Positions 1 to 5,817 of a stretch of 6,686 bases of DNA are shown here, in pieces. The notes under the pieces were generated by a model. It was not told the DNA's origin. It made no database searches and was given only the letters and a program-made list of their open reading frames with translations. Each line of letters begins with the position of its first letter. Position 1 is the stretch's first letter. A program made the position numbers and the translations under genes. The stretch lies in the NCBI GenBank assembly GCA_964506645.1, contig CAZDML010000113.1, positions 1-6,686 of the forward strand. Direction: 5' to 3'. The stretch is from CAZDML01 sp964506645 (GTDB taxonomy: Bacteria; Elusimicrobiota; Elusimicrobia; 2-01-FULL-59-12).

Positions 1-229
1 GATTAATAATGACCAGCGGATCTTTTTTTCCTTTCTCATGCAGATCAATCACAGCAAAGCATTGGGACAGGCCGACTTGATTGGCGGCTAAACCAATGCC
101 CGGTGCGGCATACATGGTTTGAAACATGTTTTGGATGGTTTTATGAAGATCAGGGTCGATCTTAGAGAGGGTTTTGGTTTTTTTTCGGAGAACCGGGTCC
201 CCCATTTTGACGATCGGGAGAAGGGCCAT
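1..229 (-). CDS. def: Peptide deformylase, N-terminal part (cut by window edge)
   Basis: Peptide deformylase removes the formyl group from the N-terminal methionine of new proteins, using a metal ion (usually Fe2+) in the cytoplasm. The visible 76 residues begin MALLPIVKMGDPVLRKKT, the usual N-terminal strand with its G-D-P-V-L-R segment. At residues 44-53 they carry GIGLAANQVG, which is family motif I (GxGLAAxQ). The two other active-site motifs (EGCLS and HExDH types) lie beyond position 1 and cannot be checked. Family members are about 165-190 residues, so a little under half is seen. The ATG at 229-227 is chosen because the alignment with family N-termini is complete from there. It lies only 6 bp after the hppA stop, with at best a weak GAG as ribosome-binding site, so translation is probably coupled to hppA and the two genes share a transcript. 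The family call is firm; intactness is unknown. Confidence 0.95.
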   Translation of the reverse strand, partial: MALLPIVKMGDPVLRKKTKTLSKIDPDLHKTIQNMFQTMYAAPGIGLAANQVGLSQCFAVIDLHEKGKKDPLVIIN

Positions 230-235
230 AGGATC

Positions 236-2515
236 TCAGTTCGGACGGCTCTCGGGGCCGCCCGGCGCCGGAAGCACCAGCGCACCACGATGTGAGATGG
301 CAACCGCAATCAGCAGAAAGATGCCGGAAATCCCGACGATCAACGCACGCTCAAAAAGTGACATCGGGTGCAGCGTAAACGGCACAATGAGAATGGCCAC
401 AAGGTTCATCACTTTAATGAGAGGGTTCAGCGACGGCCCGGCCGTGTCTTTGTAGGGATCTCCGACCGTATCGCCGATCACGGCTGCTTTGTGAGCATCG
501 GTACCTTTGCCGCCTAAAAATCCGTCTTCAATTTTTTTCTTCGCGTTATCCCAGAGACCGCCGGTGTTCGCCATATAGACAGCTAAGAGCTGACCGGTTA
601 AAATCGAACCGCAGAGATATCCCCCCAGAGCAGCAGCGCCCAAACCAAACGCCACAAGAACGGGCGTCGCAATAGCCACCATCCCCGGACCCAGCAGTTC
701 CTTCTGAGCCGCCGCTGTCACAATGTCCACACAACGCGAATAGTCCGGCAGTTCAGTACCTTTCATAATGCCCGGATGTTCACGGAACTGACGGCGCACT
801 TCTTCTACAACGAAAAAGCTGGCACGCCCAACGGCTTTGAGCGAAAACGCTGTAAATAGGAAGGGCACAGCACCACCAATTAAGAGTCCGACAAAAACGC
901 GCGGCTGATTCACCTGAATGCCAATTTCGTTCAGGTGGGCTTCATCAATGAAGGATTTGAATAGCGAAATGGCCGCAAGCACGGCGGTGGCAATCGCCAG
1001 ACCCTTGGTCAGCGCCTTCGTCGTGTTGCCAATAGCATCCATCCAGGAGAGCGAACGACTGGCGCGTTCGTCTTTGATTCCCGCCATTTCAAAAACACCA
1101 TGTGCGTTATCCGTAATCGGGCCGTAGGTATCCATCGCCAAAATAAATCCGGTGGTTGTTAAAAGCCCGAGGCCACCGAGCGCAATACCGTAAGAGGCCA
1201 TCGCCGGATCCCCTTTAAACACCCAGAGCGTCGATAAAATCGTGCCAGCAATCAGCAAAATAGCCCAGACCGTCGATTCATTGCCTTCCGCCATTCCTGA
1301 CAAGAGCAGCGTAGCAGGGCCTGTTTTTGAAGCTACCGCTGTTTCGCTGACCGGACGGCCGTTCGGATGCGTGAAATAGTTGGTGAGCCACAAGGTGAGA
1401 ATTGCCAGGAGAATGCCGATCCCGCTGGCCAGGGTGAAGCGCCAATCCACATCACCAGTGCGTGGGTCGCGCATATAAAAGTAATTCACGGCCGCCACAC
1501 CGATAAAAGCAGCAATCGAAGATACCGTATAGCCAAACGTAATCGGGCGCATCGGGTCCTGCTCGCCCGGCTTCATTCGTACGCTCATCGTTCCCAAAAT
1601 CGAGGCAAACACGCCCACCGCGCGAATCATCAGCGGGAAAAGAATCAGCTTGAGACCAAAATCGGCGGCGTGGTCCCCGTAAAGCTGCGTGAATTGCGGG
1701 GTACTCATCGTCGCGGCAGCCAGAATGATGGCGGCCACAAGCGTCACCTCATACGACTCAAACACATCCGCCGCCATCCCGGCACAGTCACCGACATTGT
1801 CTCCAACGTTATCGGCGATGACCGCCGCATTGCGCGGATCGTCTTCGGGAATGCCGGCTTCCACTTTGCCGACCAAGTCAGCACCTACGTCCGCGGCTTT
1901 CGTATATATCCCGCCGCCTACGCGCAGGAAAAGCGCCGCCAGTGAACCACCAAAACCAAACCCGACAAGCACGCGCATCGCCTGCTCGCGATAGATGAGA
2001 AAAATGAGCGTCGCGCCCATGAGACCAAATCCCACGGTGAACATGCCGGACACCGTGCCGGCATTAAATGCCACTTTCATCGCTTTGGGAAAACTTTCCA
2101 TGGCGGCGGCTGCGGTACGAACATTTCCTTTCACCGCAAGCCACATGCCCACATATCCAGCACCATAGGACGCTAGAACACCCGTCAAAAAAGCCAAGGA
2201 AACACCCAGGGGCAAATTCTGCGCCCCATTGGCCTGGCCGGCATACAGATTGCTGTACATCCAATACAGGCCAATCGTGATGATAAGGATGAACCACACC
2301 ATCACCTTGATCTGCCGTCGGAGATAAGCCATGGCGCCTTCTTCAATCGCCGCGGCCACTTTTTGCATCGCAGCATCCCCTGCGCTGCAGCGAATGACAT
2401 CCCACACCAGATAGAGGCCGTACAGGAGTGCAACAACAGCAGACCCCAAGACCCCCCAGAGGATAGACCACTCCATGGATGTTAAGGCAGGCAAAATAAT
2501 ATTGGCTTCACTCAT
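236..2515 (-). CDS. hppA: Membrane-bound proton-translocating pyrophosphatase, K+-independent type
   Basis: This integral membrane pump hydrolyses pyrophosphate to phosphate and moves H+ out of the cytoplasm. The 759 residues fit the family (about 670-800) and form roughly 16 hydrophobic segments. Substrate-binding motifs are intact: DVGADLVGKVE at 209-219, the Asp-rich NVGDNVGDCAGMAAD at 236-250, NTGGLWDNAKK at 650-660 and GDTVGDPYKDT at 681-691. At 496-505 the sequence is GNTTKALTKG. Lys500 and Thr503 occupy the positions that are Ala and Gly/Ala in potassium-dependent enzymes, so by established family rules this is the K+-independent class, whose characterised members pump H+. A hydrophilic tail of about 17 residues (from about 743) follows the last membrane segment. 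The ATG at 2515 is supported by an AAGGG-type ribosome-binding site at 2525-2531 and by a promoter upstream. def follows after 6 bp. No frameshift or missing catalytic residue was seen. Confidence 0.97.
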   Translation of the reverse strand: MSEANIILPALTSMEWSILWGVLGSAVVALLYGLYLVWDVIRCSAGDAAMQKVAAAIEEGAMAYLRRQIKVMVWFILIITIGLYWMYSNLYAGQANGAQNLPLGVSLAFLTGVLASYGAGYVGMWLAVKGNVRTAAAAMESFPKAMKVAFNAGTVSGMFTVGFGLMGATLIFLIYREQAMRVLVGFGFGGSLAALFLRVGGGIYTKAADVGADLVGKVEAGIPEDDPRNAAVIADNVGDNVGDCAGMAADVFESYEVTLVAAIILAAATMSTPQFTQLYGDHAADFGLKLILFPLMIRAVGVFASILGTMSVRMKPGEQDPMRPITFGYTVSSIAAFIGVAAVNYFYMRDPRTGDVDWRFTLASGIGILLAILTLWLTNYFTHPNGRPVSETAVASKTGPATLLLSGMAEGNESTVWAILLIAGTILSTLWVFKGDPAMASYGIALGGLGLLTTTGFILAMDTYGPITDNAHGVFEMAGIKDERASRSLSWMDAIGNTTKALTKGLAIATAVLAAISLFKSFIDEAHLNEIGIQVNQPRVFVGLLIGGAVPFLFTAFSLKAVGRASFFVVEEVRRQFREHPGIMKGTELPDYSRCVDIVTAAAQKELLGPGMVAIATPVLVAFGLGAAALGGYLCGSILTGQLLAVYMANTGGLWDNAKKKIEDGFLGGKGTDAHKAAVIGDTVGDPYKDTAGPSLNPLIKVMNLVAILIVPFTLHPMSLFERALIVGISGIFLLIAVAISHRGALVLPAPGGPESRPN

Positions 2516-2524
2516 TGAAAAATC

Positions 2525-2531
2525 ATCCCTT
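2525..2531 (-). promoter_or_regulatory. Ribosome-binding site of hppA
   Basis: On the minus strand the sequence AAGGGAT lies 9 bases upstream of the ATG at 2515. It matches the purine-rich Shine-Dalgarno type and supports this start over the next in-frame methionine (Met14). Confidence 0.6.
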
Positions 2532-2554
2532 TATTTAGATAGATAGCGCGAGTC

Positions 2555-2583
2555 ATTAAATTGTTTTCACGTCGCTAAGTCAA
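2555..2583 (-). promoter_or_regulatory. Sigma70-type promoter for hppA (and def)
   Basis: On the minus strand TTGACT (2583-2578, five of six matches to TTGACA) is followed by a 17-bp spacer and TTTAAT (2560-2555, five of six matches to TATAAT). It sits in the 95-bp gap between the exported-protein gene and hppA. A start point near 2548 would give a leader of about 33 bases with the ribosome-binding site inside it. The optimal spacing and location make this the most convincing promoter in the window. It implies hppA-def can be transcribed independently of the genes upstream. Confidence 0.6.
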
Positions 2584-2610
2584 TGGATTATGGCAGTTTC
2601 AGGGATCGTA

Positions 2611-3861
2611 TTAGCGGGATATTTTGGCCGGGCCATCATCCAAAATATCGTAATTGGACAAGAACTTCACGTTCTCGTGTTTTTCAACAGCCACAATTCT
2701 GTTTTTGCCGTTGGGTTCATGGCGGTAGTAGTACAAAATGTGGGTTTCCTTTTTGCGATCGACTTCATCCACGTAGTAGTCGTAATCCTTGACCGGGCTG
2801 GAAGGCCGTTTGCCATACACAATGNNNNNNNNNNTGCGACGTTCATACTCGCGGTGGCGGCCAAAACGGCCGCCGGAAAATTGGTCCGAAGTGTTGCCCT
2901 GGGCCACGCCCTGTTCGGGGTCGTTCACATCCATGACATGCTCATTCACTGGGGCTGCGGGAGCCGGCTGCGGGACAGGGGCCTCGGCCAGTTTTTTCAC
3001 ACGCGGATTCAAGAGAGGTGCGGGATTTTCATCGACGGTTTTAGGCGTGTTTTTGTCAATCACCTCATCCTGGTGAAACACATCGCCCGCCACGTCCTGA
3101 CTGGTTTTGAGCTTCTCATACGCTTGACGCTGGGCCTGGCGTTCAGCCGCACGTGCTTTGCGCTGCGCCAGCTCATCACTGGACGGCCCGGTCGGGGTCG
3201 GTTCGGGAATTTCAACGGGTTCTGNNNNNNNNNNTGCAGACCGTTTAGGGAGCGCAGCAACCGCGACTTGCGGAGGCCGCGAAGTCGCCGCCGGGACAGT
3301 AGCGCTAACAGGTTCCACAGGCTGATCGGCAGACGTCTGGTAAGGCTGATATTTATCGATGGGCCGCGCGGCAGAGTCTGCGGGTGCGACAGCCACTCCG
3401 ATGGCCACACGGTTCGGGATCGCATTCGCTCCGGCTGGCGCTACCTCCATGGCAGCAGGAACTGTTGCGGTTGTACCGGCAGAGGCCGCACTGGCACGAC
3501 CTGATTCATACGGTTTCGAGCGAACAGAATAGAGTCGCTGACGATCGCCGCGTTTGTCATAGACAGACACTTCCATGTAGGACAAATCGCGAGGAAATTC
3601 AAAAATGGCTTTGCCGCCCTTCCAGGGACCGGCCACAAACGGCACTTCCAGTGTGGTTTCGCGCGCCCGCATTTTGAAGAACTGTCCAGCGGGGCCCGCT
3701 TTGGGCGGATATATGGAGATAAACGCATTGTCGAGGTCCAACCCATCAGAATCCGTGCCCATCGTGTGTAAATCCATCACGGAGGTAAGCTGCACATACT
3801 CAGCTCGAGCCAGGCTAAGCAGACTTACCAAAACCAAAGGGATGAGGATTGAGCGTTTCAT
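2611..3861 (-). CDS. Exported protein of unknown function, Ala/Pro-rich linkers (contains two assembly gaps)
   Basis: I do not recognise this family. The 416 residues, counting gap positions as X, begin with a clear signal peptide: MKR, a hydrophobic core at 4-17, then ALA-type site ARA with cleavage predicted after Ala20. There is no lipobox cysteine and no later membrane segment, so the product is probably periplasmic, surface-attached or secreted. Residues 21-120 look like a beta-rich folded domain. Residues 121-230 are a low-complexity Ala/Pro/Val/Thr/Ser linker. Residues 229-253 are a highly charged, probably helical stretch (DELAQRKARAAERQ). Residues 280-310 are a second Pro/Ala-rich linker, and 346-406 form a Tyr- and charge-rich C-terminal domain with DYDYYVDEVDRKKE and ILYYYRHEPNGKN. 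The two 10-N gaps fall at residues 210-213 and 343-346; the reading frame stays the same and open across both. The ribosome-binding site is weak. The glycosyltransferase gene lies 78 bp upstream and hppA 95 bp downstream. Confidence 0.8.
   Translation of the reverse strand: MKRSILIPLVLVSLLSLARAEYVQLTSVMDLHTMGTDSDGLDLDNAFISIYPPKAGPAGQFFKMRARETTLEVPFVAGPWKGGKAIFEFPRDLSYMEVSVYDKRGDRQRLYSVRSKPYESGRASAASAGTTATVPAAMEVAPAGANAIPNRVAIGVAVAPADSAARPIDKYQPYQTSADQPVEPVSATVPAATSRPPQVAVAALPKRSAXXXXEPVEIPEPTPTGPSSDELAQRKARAAERQAQRQAYEKLKTSQDVAGDVFHQDEVIDKNTPKTVDENPAPLLNPRVKKLAEAPVPQPAPAAPVNEHVMDVNDPEQGVAQGNTSDQFSGGRFGRHREYERRXXXXIVYGKRPSSPVKDYDYYVDEVDRKKETHILYYYRHEPNGKNRIVAVEKHENVKFLSNYDILDDGPAKISR
2618..2649 (-). 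repeat. Inverted repeat over the 3' end of the exported-protein gene
   Basis: Perfect 10-bp arms GATATTTTGG (2618-2627) and CCAAAATATC (2640-2649) flank a 12-base loop. The hairpin covers the last coding codons (ending five bases before the TAA at 2613-2611). The stem is AT-rich and is not followed by a T-run on the minus strand, so it is not a standard intrinsic terminator. It may still slow 3' exonucleases or be chance. Confidence 0.45.
2825..2834. other. Assembly gap (10 Ns)
   Basis: Ten undetermined bases inside the exported-protein gene, between Arg342 and Ile347. The true length may differ from 10, but the reading frame on both sides agrees if the length is 10 or differs from it by a multiple of three. 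Confidence 0.95.
3225..3234. other. Assembly gap (10 Ns)
   Basis: Ten undetermined bases in the Ala/Pro-rich linker of the exported-protein gene, just before the segment EPVEIPEPTPTG. As with the other gap, the frame is maintained across it. The Pro/Glu-rich surroundings suggest that a short coding repeat could have broken the assembly here. Confidence 0.95.
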
Positions 3862-3871
3862 GTGTCTTTTG

Positions 3872-3885
3872 ACCTATCTATAGGT
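3872..3885. repeat. 14-bp palindrome in the leader of the exported-protein gene
   Basis: ACCTAT and ATAGGT, separated by two bases, form a perfect palindrome 10 bp upstream of the ATG at 3861. It overlaps the weak candidate -10 element and the place where a ribosome-binding site would be expected, so it could be an operator or a translation-blocking hairpin. The short arms also allow chance. Confidence 0.35.
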
Positions 3886-3903
3886 AGCGAGAATCTCTCT
3901 CAA
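3877..3903 (-). promoter_or_regulatory. Weak candidate promoter for the exported-protein gene
   Basis: TTGAGA (3903-3898, five of six) and TATAGA (3882-3877, four of six) are separated by 15 bp, shorter than the preferred 17. The start point would lie only about 10 bases from the ATG. The match is poor, and read-through from the priA-glycosyltransferase transcript is an equally good explanation for expression. Confidence 0.22.
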
Positions 3904-3939
3904 GTGCAAGGGGTTTTTCATGGGAGGGTCAAGAAGGCG

Positions 3940-5817
3940 TTATTTGGGAAGTGTGAGTTCGACGGAGGCGAGGGTGCGGTTTTTCTGAAAAGTAGCATTT
4001 TCAGGGTCAAAGGCGATGGCGATACTGTACCAGCGAACCGCTTCCTTGTAATGGCCTGCTTGGTATTCGAGAATCCCAAGATTATTATAGGCGGCAGCCA
4101 GTTCAGGGTCGACGGCCAAAGCATTGAAATACTGCGCGCGAGCCAGGTCAGGCCGACGAGCGTTGGCATAGGCGAGACCGAGGTTGCTGTAGCCGGCCGC
4201 GTAGTACCCCAACAGGTGGCGCGTGAAGAAATCGTGAAACGCCGTGGTTTGAAAGGGTCCTCGCCGAATATGAAACACAAACAGCTCGGCCGTTTTCTCA
4301 TCGACAGGGGGATTTGGCATCTCAGGGGTAAGAATCCGGTGGACCAGCCCTTCCGATCGTGTGCGTAAAAACGGCGGGACTTTTTGCGGCAACTCCGCAA
4401 AAAACGGCCGGCGTGTGATGGAATACCCCCAGAACATGCGCTCTAGATCCTGCGCACTGGTAATGTCCCCGGGCAGCAGCAGATCCGGCCATTGGCGACG
4501 AATTTTCTCATACCCCCAGCGTGTGCGGAAGAAATTGAGCAATACGATATCAGTCCGGCGTTTTTCCGACAGCTGAATGGCTCCGAGAGCGAATGCAGTT
4601 GGATCATCCGGATCGTAGAGCACCGCGTTCGGCGGCAGCGCACGCATCAAGTTGCGCCCATAATCGTAGGCGTAATAATCATGACGCGCCGAGCGGTACG
4701 GCGTCGCTTGAATCGGCTTGGAAAATATCATGAGCGCAATTAAGCCCAGTGTCCCCCAGACGGGTGCACCGCGACGGAAAATCCACACAACCCCGAATGC
4801 CATCAGTACCACGCCTAAAAGATTCACCAGAATGAGATACGGTTCCAGAATGGCCGGGGTCGTGGCTTCGGTAAGCGGCAGGTTGGATAAAAGAAAAAAC
4901 AACGGGCCGGCAAGAGCGAAAGACAAGGAAAGGCCCATACTCCTCCGCGTGGCTTGCGGCGCGATCAAAGCAGCGACAAACCCTGCGGCCGCCAGGCCGA
5001 CTCCGGCAATCCCGCCCTGTTCAGAGACCTGACGAATAAAAAACTGCAGCTGTGCCAGAATCGAGGGCAGCGTCCACTCAAATTCACTTTGTACGGGATG
5101 CAGTTTGAGTCCGCCGTAATCGGCGCGTGTCACGATTCGCCAGAACCCGCGCCACCCCTCCGGATCGCCCCACACCACCGCCGGATGCATGTGTCCGCGC
5201 AGTGGAATAAAGAGCACGACCGACAAGCCGGCCGCGAGCGCCAAGATACATTCGATGGCAAGCGGCCGATTGTCATTCCAAGTTTCGAACACGGATCCCA
5301 TGAGAAGCGGTGCCAGAAAAAGTAATGTTGGATGCACCCCCATACCAAGCCCCAGAAGAAACGCCGCGCAGCGAAGACGCGGCGGCCCGCCCAAACCGCT
5401 TGCCCACAAGAGCATCACAGCGAACGTACTTTCTAGCGCATACATTTCGGACGTCCGAGCCAACGACCACACGGCCGGGCTCATCGCATAGGCAATCGTG
5501 AGAATCCCCGCATGAAATCCCGGCGCAGTCATGTGATTCCGACGAAAGAAGCCTTCCAGAAAATAAAACAATACGCCCGCCGTTGTTGCAGCCGACAGTG
5601 CGCTCACAAGATTGGCACGGTAGGCAACGGTCGCCCAGGGAGCGACGACGGCAAATAACTTGCCGATCAAAACGTACAACGGATAGCCCGGTGGGTGTGC
5701 GATCCCCAGGCTTGCGATGGCCGACACAAGGTCGCCAGAATCCCGGTACACCGATAAGGTTCCGGGCATGGCGTACAGGTAGGTCGCAAAGGCGGCAAAG
5801 AAAAAGACAAGACTCAT
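3940..5817 (-). CDS. DUF2723/TMEM260-like GT-C glycosyltransferase with C-terminal TPR repeats
   Basis: This 625-residue polytopic membrane protein resembles the DUF2723 (TMEM260-like protein O-mannosyltransferase) family. GT-C enzymes transfer a sugar from a lipid-phosphate donor to an acceptor on the outer face of the membrane. The first loop holds YRDSGDL (24-30) with the acidic pair Asp26/Asp29, typical of GT-C catalysis or metal binding, followed by the family hallmark GIAHPPGYPLY (38-48). SEMYALE at 123-129 is also family-like. About ten hydrophobic segments lie between residue 3 and about 366. A soluble region (370-540) follows, then two TPR units at about 541-574 and 575-608 (YSNLGLAYANARRPDLARAQ; YNNLGILEYQAGHYKEA), expected to be extracytoplasmic. 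The ATG at 5817 overlaps the priA stop as ATGA, which supports this start and coupled translation. The exact sugar donor and acceptor are unknown. The neighbouring exported Ala/Pro-rich protein is a possible acceptor, by inference only. Confidence 0.85.
   Translation of the reverse strand: MSLVFFFAAFATYLYAMPGTLSVYRDSGDLVSAIASLGIAHPPGYPLYVLIGKLFAVVAPWATVAYRANLVSALSAATTAGVLFYFLEGFFRRNHMTAPGFHAGILTIAYAMSPAVWSLARTSEMYALESTFAVMLLWASGLGGPPRLRCAAFLLGLGMGVHPTLLFLAPLLMGSVFETWNDNRPLAIECILALAAGLSVVLFIPLRGHMHPAVVWGDPEGWRGFWRIVTRADYGGLKLHPVQSEFEWTLPSILAQLQFFIRQVSEQGGIAGVGLAAAGFVAALIAPQATRRSMGLSLSFALAGPLFFLLSNLPLTEATTPAILEPYLILVNLLGVVLMAFGVVWIFRRGAPVWGTLGLIALMIFSKPIQATPYRSARHDYYAYDYGRNLMRALPPNAVLYDPDDPTAFALGAIQLSEKRRTDIVLLNFFRTRWGYEKIRRQWPDLLLPGDITSAQDLERMFWGYSITRRPFFAELPQKVPPFLRTRSEGLVHRILTPEMPNPPVDEKTAELFVFHIRRGPFQTTAFHDFFTRHLLGYYAAGYSNLGLAYANARRPDLARAQYFNALAVDPELAAAYNNLGILEYQAGHYKEAVRWYSIAIAFDPENATFQKNRTLASVELTLPK

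Noticed and set aside
262..271. Palindrome CCGGCGCCGG near the 3' end of hppA
   Set aside because: It is a short GC-rich self-complementary run inside codons for the Pro/Gly tail, without a T-run or repeat partner; no function can be supported.
1205..1213. GGATCCCC-like string in hppA resembling part of the priA palindromic element
   Set aside because: It lacks the paired stem and the GTCAT end, and encodes the normal KGDP segment of the pyrophosphatase; no second copy of the element exists in the window.
1367..1945. Plus-strand open frame of 192 codons opposite hppA
   Set aside because: It is a shadow of the highly conserved hppA frame; the product is rich in His/Arg and resembles no protein family.
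2590..3504. Long plus-strand open frame (304 codons) opposite the exported-protein gene
   Set aside because: It is antisense to a gene with a signal peptide and coherent domain layout, runs through both N gaps, has Arg/Gly-rich random composition and no ribosome-binding site.
4381..4403. Terminator-like hairpin: 9-bp arms TTTTTGCGG and CCGCAAAAA with a 5-base loop
   Set aside because: It lies in the middle of the glycosyltransferase coding region (encoding FFAELPQK), and on either strand the T-run precedes the stem and A's follow it, so it cannot act as an intrinsic terminator. Probably chance from codon choice.
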